64,000 nt of DNA from BD2-11 clade cluster bacterium bin43 (GTDB lineage: Bacteria; Gemmatimonadota; Gemmatimonadetes; Longimicrobiales; Gaopeijiaceae): assembly GCA_002238605.1 (NCBI GenBank), contig MPMR01000015.1, positions 22,273 through 86,272 of the forward strand, written 5' to 3'. A program made the position numbers and the translations under genes. The notes under the pieces were generated by a model. It was given only the letters and a program-made list of their open reading frames with translations. It ran no database searches and had not been told where the DNA came from. Shown here piece after piece: positions 1-8,064 of the stretch. The first letter of the stretch is position 1. Each line of letters begins with the position of its first letter.

Positions 1-151
1 TCGCCACAGGCGGATACAGACGCGGACGCCCGGACTCAGCGCGCCGCATCGGTCTCTTCGACGTGCTCACGCGCTCCGAGGATGCCAGCGCACACGCTGC
101 CGCCCAAGCGCTGCGCACCTGCACTGTTTCTCCGGCGGGCAAGGCGCCCCC

Positions 152-964
152 TCAGCGTACGCTCAGCTCGAACTCCGCGAACCCGAAAACCGCCCAAGGC
201 GCCCGGCTCGGGTCGTTGTGACCCGCCTGGGACACCAAGATCACATAAGTCCGGCCCTCGTAGCCGAACATCTCGAACGTCCTGGTGCCGAGCAGGCCGG
301 TGGCAATGGCGGTATCGGTCTCCATGTCCATGATGGAGTATCCGTTGTAGTTGTCGCGGAAGTCGTCGGCCCGGATCCAGAACGGATACGGAGGGTAGAG
401 ATCCGCTTCCTTTCCCGGTTCCAACGGGTTGGTGAATTTGATGTTTCGGTTGTCTGCCATGGAAAGGTCATTGAACAGGCCGATCGAGTCGAGCGATTGG
501 GGATCGACCTTGGCGAGCGTCTCGTCGCTCGCGACCGCACGGATCTCGCCATCCCGGATCTCTACACGCCACTCGGCGTCCCTGAGCAACTGCGTGTTCG
601 CCGGGTACTCCTTCTGACCGATCCAGACTGCGACCGGCGTGCCGGTGCCGTCAATTGCGATCCAATTGGTCGGCGCCGGGTCGATCTGTGGGTTGAGTCT
701 GAGGTTTACCAATTGGTCATTCACGAACCACAGGACGGCACCGAACACGGCGGCGCTGCCGCCCGCCTTGAACGACGCGACCGCCAACCGACTTCCCTCG
801 ACGCCGCCGAGGAACCGGTACAGACAGGCCGTCACCATCAGGCTCGCGCAGATCGCCGTGATGACGGGCGGCAGGTCTTGCCAGAGCGATACCGCAACGC
901 CGATCGAGAACAGCGCGATCAAGCCGAGCAGGATCTGGGTTTCCGCCTTTACGCCGATGCTCAT
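152..964 (-). CDS. Membrane-anchored hypothetical protein, 270 aa
   Basis: No family recognised. The first ~95 residues hold three hydrophobic stretches (about 10-28, 32-52 and 68-84) that look like transmembrane segments; the remaining ~175 residues are soluble, rich in Asp/Asn/Trp and probably lie outside the membrane core. The ATG at 964 is preceded by an AGGAGG-like ribosome site (aggaggacac just upstream), which supports this start. It stands alone between short non-coding stretches, so the context says nothing about its job. I am confident that it is a gene, not of any function. Confidence 0.75.
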   Translation of the reverse strand: MSIGVKAETQILLGLIALFSIGVAVSLWQDLPPVITAICASLMVTACLYRFLGGVEGSRLAVASFKAGGSAAVFGAVLWFVNDQLVNLRLNPQIDPAPTNWIAIDGTGTPVAVWIGQKEYPANTQLLRDAEWRVEIRDGEIRAVASDETLAKVDPQSLDSIGLFNDLSMADNRNIKFTNPLEPGKEADLYPPYPFWIRADDFRDNYNGYSIMDMETDTAIATGLLGTRTFEMFGYEGRTYVILVSQAGHNDPSRAPWAVFGFAEFELSVR

Positions 965-1143
965 GTGTCCTCCTCAACAGTTGGACCTTCGCTTACCGAG
1001 GGGCTGAGCGGCATCTGCTCCCAGCCATACCGGTGCCCGTCGTCACTGTCGATGCTCAACGCGACCGAGACCACGTGTCGAGCGGGAAGCTGGTGGCGCG
1101 GTCGCGCTGCTGGTGGGGCCTGTCATGAGAAGTTGCGAGGTGG

Positions 1144-1791
1144 TCAACCCAGCCCCTCGGCCTCCTTCATCAGACGCAGATGCATTAAGGCCTGCGCGAG
1201 GCCGCCCTCGCCCTCGCCCCAGGAAACCCGACCGCTGTCGTCGGCGTCGGTTCCCGACACGATAGCCTCGGTCATCGCAGCGATTTCCTCGGCGAGCGCC
1301 ATGGCCGCTTCCAGATCGGTCGCGGCTGCCACTGCGGCTCCCTTCTCGACGATGCCCTCGGCCCAGGTGGCCACGTTCCGGCAGCTGGTCTGCACATGGA
1401 TCGAGTGGGCTCTGACGGCGTGCGACGCATCGTCTGATCGACCGGCCATCCCGATGTGGTCGGCACAGCCGGAGGCCGCCCGGGCGAGCCCGTATCCCTT
1501 GCCGGGTCCCCCATCGGAAGTCGACGGATTGATCGCGTACAACAATTGGACAATGTGCCGTTGGATACCCGCGAGATCGCTGCTACCCACGGCCAGTTCG
1601 GCGTGCAGTGCCGCGACCTCCGCCTCGGCTTGGGCTGCGGCAAGCAGCCCGACGTTGTCCGGTGTGCCGTTGAACATGTCGGCGACGTGGCCGATATGAC
1701 GGTGCGCGTCGCTCTGGGCCGACACGGCCGGCACCGCTACGAGGATGGCGGTCGTCAACGCCGCCGTCGCCAGAATCCTTGGGTTCGTCAT
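1144..1791 (-). CDS. Secreted protein with EF-hand-like loop, 215 aa
   Basis: The N-terminus (about residues 1-25, ending VSAQS) is a classical Sec signal peptide, so the product should be exported. The mature part is Ala/His/Glu-rich and probably alpha-helical, with several His (a HRHIGH run near 31-36). Near the C-terminus (about 182-193) DADDSGRVSWGE fits the 12-residue EF-hand calcium loop: D1, D3, S5, G6, E12. Only one such loop is visible, so calcium binding is an inference. The start at 1791 has a GGAGAA ribosome site. No specific family recognised. Confidence 0.7.
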   Translation of the reverse strand: MTNPRILATAALTTAILVAVPAVSAQSDAHRHIGHVADMFNGTPDNVGLLAAAQAEAEVAALHAELAVGSSDLAGIQRHIVQLLYAINPSTSDGGPGKGYGLARAASGCADHIGMAGRSDDASHAVRAHSIHVQTSCRNVATWAEGIVEKGAAVAAATDLEAAMALAEEIAAMTEAIVSGTDADDSGRVSWGEGEGGLAQALMHLRLMKEAEGLG

Positions 1792-2282
1792 GCCTGTTCT
1801 CCTTCCCAGTGGCTAATCGGTGGACGGTTTCGCCAACAAGGGAGTTCCACACTAACCGGTTGCGACCAGATATGCACGTTCAACCGCCGGAACCAATACC
1901 GGGGCAGCCCAGATCCACAGCGCCATCATTGCCCGCATGTGCCCCAGAATCCAGAAGCGTACGAGTCTCGCGTTCGATGAAGCGCCGACGAATCGACCGC
2001 TCGCCCATCAAGAATGCGCTTCAGCCGCAGGACGCTCGCGAAGGGCTCTCCTGTGCCTACCTTGGCCAGGCCGCCGCGTTGGGATCCCGCAGCTGAACGG
2101 CAAACCAAGGCCGCCGGGCGACGAGACATCCCCGGCCCGACCACTCCTTGAGGATGGCTCCGTGCACCCCGATCTTCGGGTATGAGCGAATCAGACACAA
2201 CCTGACGGCAAGAACGGCAGATCGTGCAGTCTCAGTTGAACTTAGACGATTCCTTGCAACTATTCAGGTCATCTGCATCCTG
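1792..2282. other. Non-coding stretch upstream of the intron remnant
   Basis: I see no supported gene here. The open frames on both strands lack family motifs and convincing ribosome sites. It may include the 5' part of the broken group II intron, but I cannot recognise intron domains I-III by eye. Confidence 0.4.
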
Positions 2283-3039
2283 CCCTTGGGCATCCCCTGC
2301 CTGAGGGACCGGGTTGCGCAGACGTCGGCAATGCTGGTGCCGTCGCCGATCTTCGAGGCGGACCTGGAGCCGGAGCAGTACGGATACCGGCCGGGACCAG
2401 GGAGCCCCGATCTCGCCGCTGTTGAGCAACATCTACATGCGGCGGTTCATCCTTGGCTGGAAGGCGCTGGGTCATGCCCGGCGCTTCAGTGCGGAGATCG
2501 TGAACTACGCGGACGACTTCTGTGTGCTCGGAAAGGCACCGGCGGCGGAGATGCTGGCGGCGGTCAACCGGCTCATGGAACGACTGAAGCTGCCGGTCAA
2601 CGCACAGAAGACCCGATGCCTCCGATGCCCCGAGGAGCCGATCGAGTTCCTTGGATACCGCATCGGCTGGAACTATCGCCCGACGGACGGAAGCCGGTAC
2701 ATCGGCACCCGGCCCAGCAAGGCGAGCATTCAAAGCATACGCCGCAGGATCAGGGCGCAAACGGAGCCACGTTACGAGGGCTGTCCAGCAGAGGAGGTCG
2801 TAGGGCGTCTCAATCGGATGCTGTCCGGATGGGCAAACTACTTCACACTCGGCCAGGTCAGTCCGGCCTACGCGGCTGTGGATGCGTACGCGGCCCTGCG
2901 GCTGCGACAGTGGTTCTGCCGGAAGCACAAGGTGAAATCAGGAAGATACGTGCGATTTTCCCACCGATGGCTGTGGGAGGAATGCGGCCTCACGCGCCTT
3001 GCGCTTACGACACGACACCTTCCGTGGGCGAAGGCATGA
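2283..3039 (+). pseudogene. ltrA: Group II intron reverse transcriptase/maturase, internally deleted
   Basis: Family: group II intron-encoded RT-maturase, which copies the spliced intron into DNA and helps it splice. From 2283 one frame reads LGIPCLRDRVAQT ... FEADLEPEQYGYRPG, the RT1-RT2 blocks. At about 2396 it jumps to another frame that reads QGAPISPLLSNIYM (RT4), then the catalytic NYADDF box (RT5), the RT7 region, and the maturase X helix LNRMLSGWANYF, ending at 3039. About 100 residues between RPG and QGAP, including the first catalytic Asp region, are missing, and the junction is out of frame. The product is therefore dead. A full-length member is usually 400-600 aa. Confidence 0.85.
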
Positions 3040-3047
3040 TCCCGACT

Positions 3048-3082
3048 GAGAGCCGGATGCGGGAGATCCGCACGTCCGGTTC
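3048..3082 (+). ncRNA. Group II intron domain V
   Basis: A 34-35 nt hairpin starts GAGAGCCGGATGCGGG and ends CCGCACGTCCGGTTC. The arms pair (GAGCCGGATGCGG-type strand against CCGCACGTCCGGTTC) around a GAGA tetraloop-like tip and an AGC-type triad, as in bacterial domain V. It is followed at 3083-3120 by a GC-rich stem that could be domain VI. It lies 9 bp after the RT stop, the standard position. Confidence 0.8.
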
Positions 3083-3331
3083 GATGAGCGGGGGCTGGAA
3101 ACGTGACTACGGGAGCCGGTCTGCGGCCCGGAGCGAAAGCGACGGAATAGCCACCGGACCCTACGGTCGGCGCGCCAGCCCTCGACTCCACCGGGATTTT
3201 CGCCTCGGGCGATCCGCCGATGAGCTTCCGGCGGCAGCTCTCTCAGGTCGCGCTCATGTTTCCAACACCCTGCCGAGGCTCTGCCCACAAATCAAGACGC
3301 GGATTGGCGTTACCGGCCATGCAAAACTTCA

Positions 3332-3360
3332 CAGATGTGGCCGTCGAAATCTGCACACTT
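3332..3360 (+). repeat. IS21 left terminal repeat
   Basis: Imperfect inverted counterpart of 5392-5420: both share GGCC near one end, a CGAAA block and TGCACACTT at the inner side. Confidence 0.75.
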
Positions 3361-3463
3361 CCGGGCCCGAGGAGCGGAAGCGGTAGGGGGTTGGATCCGA
3401 GGTTGGCGGGTGTTGCGGGACGGGCTGGGCAATCTTGCGTCTCCATTGAACGGAGGAGGCGCA

Positions 3464-4502
3464 GTGATCGAGAGAGAGAAACGGGTGCTCTTGCGACATT
3501 ATCTCGAGCAGGGGATGTCAAAGGCCGAGATCGCGCGGCAGCTGGAGATCAGCAGGCGGACGGTGTACAACTGGATCGAAGCGGGGGAGCTGGACCGAGG
3601 TGCGGACAGCAAGGCGGTAAGGTACGGGCCCAGGCCACGGCGGCCGTCGAAGCTCGACCCCTACAAGGGCATCATCGACGCGCGCCTGGCCGAGTATCCG
3701 AAGCTGAGCGCCGTGCGTCTGTTCAACGAGGTGCGGGCGGCGGGCTTCGGAGGCGGCTACGGGCGGGTGAAGCGCTACGTGCGCGAGGTCCGGCCGCGGG
3801 AGCCTGTGGAGCCGGTCCGGAGGTTCGAGACCGCTCCGGGCCACCAGGGCCAGGTGGACTTCGCTGACTTCCGGCTGCCGTGGGGCAAGCGGCACGCGCT
3901 GATCGTGGTGCTGGGCTATTCGCGGCGGATGTGGTTGAGGTTCCACGAGCGCCAGACGATGCCGGTCGTGATGCGGGGGCTGGAGGCGTCGTTCGCCTAC
4001 TTCGGCGGCGTGCCGTCGGAGTTGCTGTTCGACCAGATGAAGGCCGTCATCACCGGCGACAAGCGGGACGAAGGGCGGACGGCTGATCGAGAACCCGGAG
4101 TTCCTGCGCTTCAGCCGCCACTGGCGCTTCCGGATCCGCGCATGCCGTCCGTACCGGGCCCAGACGAAGGGGAAGGTCGAGCGGCCGGTCCGCTATATCC
4201 GGGACAACTTCTTCTACGGTCAGGAGTTCGTGTCCGACGACGACCTCAACACGCGGATCCTGCTGTGGCTCGATGGCGTGGCGAACGTTCGGATCCACGG
4301 TACGCTGAAGGAGCGCGTGGCGGACCGGTTCGACCGCGAGAGGCCAAGCTTGAGTCCCCTGGCTCCCTGGCCCTACCGTCCCGTGGCGCCGCGGCACGAG
4401 TCTTGGACGACACAGACTGAAGCACCGTCGGCGTTCCCCGTCGCGGAGGTTGAGCGCCGTCCGCTGTCCGAGTACGCCGGGATCACGGGAGAGATCTCGT
4501 GA
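3464..4502 (+). pseudogene. istA: IS21 transposase IstA, frameshifted
   Basis: IstA is the DDE transposase of IS21 elements and acts with the ATPase IstB. I chose the GTG at 3464 because it has a GGAGGAG site just upstream and gives the usual N-terminus (IEREKRVLLRHYLEQG, then a helix-turn-helix MSKAEIARQLEISRRTVYNW). The integrase core follows, with QVDFADF (first Asp) and LLFDQMKAV (second Asp). At about 4075 the frame breaks: the continuation GGRLIENPEFLRF, then the catalytic-Glu region TKGKVERPVRYIRDNF, lies in another frame and runs to 4502. One inserted base or two lost bases would explain it. The stop overlaps the istB start. Confidence 0.85.
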
Positions 4503-5300
4503 AGGCGCGGTCCCGGAGCACGCGCATCGCGGCCCAATTGGCCGATCTTAAGATGCCCGGCGCCCTGGAGGCCCTCGATGACGTGCTCGCAGACGTGGAC
4601 GGCGGCGGAGCCACCGCGGCCGAAGCCATCGAACGACTGCTGGCCGCCCAGATCACGCTGCGCAACAGCCGGCGCCTCGCCACGGCGATGCGGTCAAGCC
4701 GTCTTCCGGCGATCAAGACACTCGCGGACTTCGACTTCAGCTTCCAGCCCTCAGTCAAGCGGGAACAGATCGACTCGCTCCACGAACTCGGGTTCCTGGA
4801 ACGGAAGGAGAACGTGGTCTTCCTCGGCCCGCCCGGCGTCGGCAAGACGCACCTCGCGATCAGCCTGGCCATCACCGCCGCCGAGAGCGGCTGCCGAGTC
4901 TACTACGGAACGCTGACCGACCTCATTGACTCCCTCGAAGAGGCCCAGGCCGCCGGCCGGCTCAACCACCGGCTCAAGACCCTCACCCACCCAGCGCTCC
5001 TGGTCGTGGACGACCCGTAGCGGCGCCATCCTGTTCTTCCAGCTCGTCAACCGCCGCTACGAGCATGCCTCGACCGTGGTCACCTCGAACAAGGGCTTCG
5101 AGCAGTGGGGCGAGATCCTGCACGACGAGGTCATGGCCGCCGCGCTGCTGGACCGGCTGCTCCACCGCTGCCACATCGTCAACATCCGGGGCAACAGCTA
5201 CCGGATGCGACGCCACATGGAGCTCTCCAAAGCCATCCACCCCACGGCCTCCCGCGCCGTCTCCGCGGAGCACGCCGGCAACGGGGAAACAGGGTCATGA
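4499..5300 (+). pseudogene. istB: IS21 helper ATPase IstB, deletion + frameshift
   Basis: IstB is an AAA+ ATPase of the DnaC class that selects targets for IstA. It starts at GTG 4499, overlapping the istA stop (GTGA). The Walker A motif GPPGVGKTHLA is present at about residues 118-128. In Walker B the chain reads LLVVDD and then stops. The expected EIGYLP segment has been lost and the rest (SGAILFFQLVNRRYEHAS... STVVTSNKGFEQWG) continues in another frame to 5300. A small deletion around 5010-5020 removed the Walker B Glu neighbourhood, so the protein cannot be functional. Confidence 0.85.
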
Positions 5301-5364
5301 CAGGTGTCCGGACTCCATCGGGAGCCCCCGCTCCGGTCGCTTCGCTTCCTGCGCGGCGCCTCCC

Positions 5365-5420
5365 GAAAAGTGTGCATTTTTCAATGGCCAGAAGTGTGCA
5401 CTTTTCGGTGGCCATTGACA
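5365..5420 (+). repeat. IS21 right end with two direct terminal repeats
   Basis: Two direct copies of AAGTGTGCA-TTTTTC/ACTTTTCGG followed by a TGGCC block (5367-5390 and 5392-5416), ending CCATTGACA at 5420. Its reverse complement matches 3332-3360. Confidence 0.75.
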
Positions 5421-5589
5421 GCGCGGCCTCCGCGCGAGAGGCCGTCGCCTTCCGGGCGTGCAGGCGCGTCCAGATCTCGTACTCGAGCAGTCGGCTCGAA
5501 ACGAGCGTCTCCGTCCAAAACGAGGCCGCGGGTCGCCGGTCTTCCGCGAACAAATGGGCCAAGGCGACCGAGGTGTCGACGTAGATCAA
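5421..5589 (-). pseudogene. vapC: VapC-type PIN toxin, C-terminus removed by IS21
   Basis: PIN-domain toxins are RNases that are neutralised by the antitoxin encoded upstream. The N-terminal ~56 residues (MIYVDTSVALAHLFAEDRRP, first PIN Asp in VDTS; then SSRLLEYEIWTRLHAR with the conserved Glu) are intact. At 5420 the coding strand enters the IS21 end and the reading continues only into IS sequence. The distal acidic residues of the PIN site are gone. Translation would start at TTG 5589, overlapping the antitoxin stop (TTGA). The missing part is not visible on the far side of the IS. Confidence 0.8.
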
Positions 5590-5879
5590 CGGTCGCTTCG
5601 GTCGCCTTCGAGTTCATCGAGCAACACGGACAGCGGAGCCTCCGGAGGGCCGCCTCGGCGGGGCTGGGATCCCGGAGACAGTGCGGGCGTCAACCAACCC
5701 TTCCGCACCGCATCGGCAAGCATCGCGTCCGCCAGGATGGGACTCCTCGCCTCTCGCGGAGGGCCGATTTCCGCCACGACGCGCCCCCGGTCCGTGACGA
5801 GAACGATCTCGCCTCCGGCCGCCAGACGCACGTACTCACTGAGCCTGCTGTTCAGCGCCTTGATTCCGATGGATCGCAT
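5586..5879 (-). CDS. Phd/YefM-type antitoxin
   Basis: 97 aa. The N-terminal ~60 residues (MRSIGIKALNSRLSEYVRLAAGGE then IVLVTDRGRVVAEIGP) are the Phd/YefM DNA-binding fold that dimerises and represses its own operon. The Pro/Arg-rich tail would wrap the PIN toxin. The ATG at 5879 is preferred; a TTG three codons earlier is possible. It is translationally coupled to the vapC remnant downstream. With the toxin destroyed, the antitoxin is an orphan; it may still act in trans on related toxins, which is inference. Confidence 0.8.
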   Translation of the reverse strand: MRSIGIKALNSRLSEYVRLAAGGEIVLVTDRGRVVAEIGPPREARSPILADAMLADAVRKGWLTPALSPGSQPRRGGPPEAPLSVLLDELEGDRSDR

Positions 5880-5990
5880 GAGCGACAACGTAGCAACAGG
5901 TAGCTACCAGCGTCAACGCAAGAGGCGACGCCGGCTTCGGACCGGGCCGGGGAAATGGCGACGAGGGACGCCAAGGCCGCGTCGATCACC

Positions 5991-6246
5991 CTAGAAGCTG
6001 ATGCGCTCGACGGTGGCTCGACTGACAGCTCGCAACCGCCGGTCATAGATCTGGGTGGTGCTGGAGTGACGGTGGCCAACCAGATACTGCACGTCCTCGA
6101 TTGCCACCCCTTGCGAGAGCAGGTCGGTGACAACCATCGCCCGGAACGAGTGGGGGCAGATGATGGCGGGGCAGGTCGGCGTCCCGCGGCCTCCGCTTGA
6201 GCATCAGACCGCCAAACAGTAGTTCGCAATCACGGCAAGAAGTCAC
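5991..6246 (-). pseudogene. Tyrosine recombinase, C-terminal remnant
   Basis: The reverse strand reads GLMLKRRPRDADLP in one frame. After a frameshift near 6170 it reads ICPHSFRAMVVTDLLSQGV, then YLVGHRHSSTTQIYDRR, and stops at 5991. This contains three of the catalytic boxes of tyrosine recombinases: H-x-x-R (HSFR), the GH box (LVGHRH) and the nucleophile Tyr (QIYD). The N-terminal DNA-binding half and the first catalytic Arg are absent. It is probably the relic of an earlier integron- or phage-type insertion. Confidence 0.75.
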
Positions 6247-6879
6247 GTAAATCCAACTAGGACCGCACGATCCCTCCTTCTTGCCTCTTGCAGGCCGTCA
6301 CCATCCATCGGACCGAAAATGCCGGAATTTGGCAGAAAATGGACGGCAAGCACTCTTTCCGGGGTGGGAGGTGCTCTGGAGCGGAATGAGCTGCTGTCGG
6401 TGGGGGCTGTCCGGGGATTTCAACTGCTTCGGGAACAAGCCCGTCGGCTGGGACGGACCCGATTCACAGCACCGGCCACGTGCCGTTGCGGTAGATTTCG
6501 CCCTACGCGGCATCCCGGCTGCGCCTACCGCTTGCGCTCCCTCGAAGATCACTTCGCACGCCCGCCGGACCTCGCTGTTCGCGAACGCCGATGGCTCTTC
6601 CTGCAAAGGACGGATGGAGTGCAGCGACTCACCGGGGGGCGGTGGCATGGCCGTGTCCCATGCCGATCCGACCCGATGCCGTACAGGTATCGAAAGAGGG
6701 GCGCGCCCGCCAGCGAGGAATCTCGGTTCCCCGTGGCGGCCGCCTCCGGCCCCTGTTCCATAATGGAATCCACCTTAACGACCTGTCCAAGAAACCGGGA
6801 CCACCTCACTCGGCCGGGAAGTTTGGGGACTGCGAGGCGAACTCAAGGGCCGGGACCTGATCGCTGGGAGAACCGACCG
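6247..6879. other. Non-coding stretch with an IS-end relic
   Basis: No supported gene. The only recognisable item is the 44-bp relic at 6765-6808 that resembles the right end of the IS3 element near 26.7 kb. Confidence 0.4.
6765..6808 (+). repeat. Orphan IS3-type terminal sequence
   Basis: GGAATCCACCTTAA followed by CTGTCCAA and GGGACCACCTCA. The same order occurs at 26708-26760 beside the dead IS3 transposase (GGAATCCACCTTAA, CTGTCCAA, GGACCACCCCA). This suggests that an IS of the same kind once ended here. Confidence 0.55.
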
Positions 6880-7080
6880 ATGACTGGGAACCCGCACGAC
6901 GAGTGGATGAAATCCCGTCCTCGGGTGCCCGTCGTCGCGAATAGCCGGCGCGACGACAACATCCGGAAGCAGCCGGAGTACCGATGCGTCCACCCGCTGC
7001 GCTTCGGCGACGAGGTGATGTACGCCTGCCTCGCGCTGGCCGTCCTCGTCAAGATCGTGCTCTGGATCGCTGACCTGTAG
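6880..7080 (+). CDS. Possible small membrane protein, 66 aa
   Basis: ATG at 6880 with a GGGAG site about 8 bp upstream. The first ~45 residues are polar and basic; the last ~20 (VMYACLALAVLVKIVLWIADL) form one hydrophobic helix that could span a membrane. No family recognised. It sits in a gene-poor stretch between mobile relics, so it may be spurious. Confidence 0.35.
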   Translation: MTGNPHDEWMKSRPRVPVVANSRRDDNIRKQPEYRCVHPLRFGDEVMYACLALAVLVKIVLWIADL

Positions 7081-7803
7081 AAGAACCTCGCGTAACCCGG
7101 CGGCTCAGGGCGGCCACGAAGACCCCCGGTAGGGACCCCCACCACTCCCCGGCTTCTAAGGCCGTGCCTGCGAGAAGCACCACCGTTGCACGTCAGAACG
7201 CTCCCGGACGCAACTGGTCCGCCGATGGGTATGGCTGGCCCGTTGGACGCTTCGGAAGGCCTTGGCAACCCCGGCATGGATGTTGAGGACCCGGTGCTTG
7301 GCCGTTTCGCCGACCTGCTTGTCGATGTCCTGAAAGCCGTAGCAGGAGCCCAGCGGTGATGCGGGTTTCGCCCGTGCCCACCTCGATGCCCACACCCCCC
7401 GGGACCCCGAAAGTCGAATGACCGGGTGTCGAGGTTCGCGTTCCGGCAATCGTCGCTGCCCGCGGCCAGGACTGGAAGTTGGTGCCCCGCAGCAGAGGCA
7501 CGCTGGCCGGGGTAACGTCCGGATCCATCTCTTCCCCTTGAAGCGTGTGAGACCGCGCGACGCGCGGTGGCATGTCCTGATCCTTGCGGCTATGCTGGCG
7601 GACGGGCATGCTACCACCAGCATGTTGCCGGCGGCAAGGACGGAGCGACAAGCCCCCCAACGAGAGGCAACCCAGACGACGTTCAAGCCGATGACACGGT
7701 ACAGTCGAGCTATCCCGCGGCGGGAGCCTGCCGTCCGGCCGGCTGCTTGGCGGCAAAGCGACGCGCGGTGGCTACGGCGCAACCAGTGACCATGAACGCT
7801 TCA
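7081..7803. other. Gene-poor stretch, probable tnpB debris at its end
   Basis: Open frames exist on both strands but I recognise no family. The last ~30 bp (ACCATGAACGC then TTC before 7804) resemble the extreme 3' end of the tnpB coding region, so part of this stretch may be a decayed tnpB copy that left its 3' element behind. Confidence 0.35.
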
Positions 7804-7953
7804 TGCGGTACGGCGAGGCACGCCGGAACCGGGGGCCACTGGCCCCGAAACGCACGCGGAGACCGAAGCTGCCGAAGCCTCTTGGCTTTGGGGGCCGGTC
7901 GCGGAGCCGTGAATCGCGGTCGCCCCCAGTTGGTGGACGCGAATGCCGGAATC
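7804..7953 (+). ncRNA. Putative omega-RNA/TnpB 3' element, copy A (orphan)
   Basis: First of four related elements (A 7804-7953, B 9257-9401, C 9562-9725, D 27717-27820). Shared parts in order: TGCGGTACGGCGAGG, a hairpin (here GGGGCC-act-GGCCCC), an outer stem GACCG...CGGTC enclosing a variable hairpin (here AAGCC-tctt-GGCTT), a constant block GTGAATCGCG, a third hairpin, and the end box GACGCGAATGCCGGAATC. Sequence is unrelated after position 7953, as expected at the scaffold/guide border of a TnpB guide RNA. No intact tnpB precedes this copy. Confidence 0.55.
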
Positions 7954-8064
7954 GTCACCGTTAAAAGCCCCCTCACGGGTACGGGGTCCCTCGTCGAAGC
8001 GCGATTCCGCGGTAATGCGAAGGCGGAAGGGGTTTGAGGCGGGGTTGGGGGTGCCACGGGTTGA

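Larger units (their letters stand above)
2283..3130 (+). mobile_element. Group II intron remnant (deleted RT + domain V)
   Basis: The stretch contains the remains of an intron-encoded reverse transcriptase followed 9 bp after its stop codon by a canonical domain V hairpin and a domain VI-like stem. The 5' intron RNA domains are not recognisable and the RT lacks its centre, so the element should be immobile on its own. The right end is approximate. Confidence 0.75.
3332..5420 (+). mobile_element. IS21-family insertion sequence, inactivated
   Basis: A 2.09 kb element with istA overlapping istB and related ends. The left end (3332-3360, finishing ...CTGCACACTT) is an imperfect inverted match of the right end (5392-5420, AAGTGTGCACTTTTCGGTGG then CCATTGACA). 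A second, direct copy of the right-end motif sits at 5367-5390, as is usual for IS21, whose ends carry multiple transposase sites. Both genes are frameshifted. The right end lies inside a vapC toxin gene. I could not identify a target duplication. Confidence 0.85.

Noticed and set aside
218..1699. 493-codon open frame on the plus strand
   Set aside because: It spans two real minus-strand genes and the gap between them; composition is non-coding.
7156..7782. Long minus-strand frame in the gene-poor stretch
   Set aside because: No recognisable motif, no ribosome site, and the compositional pattern is the same on the other strand.
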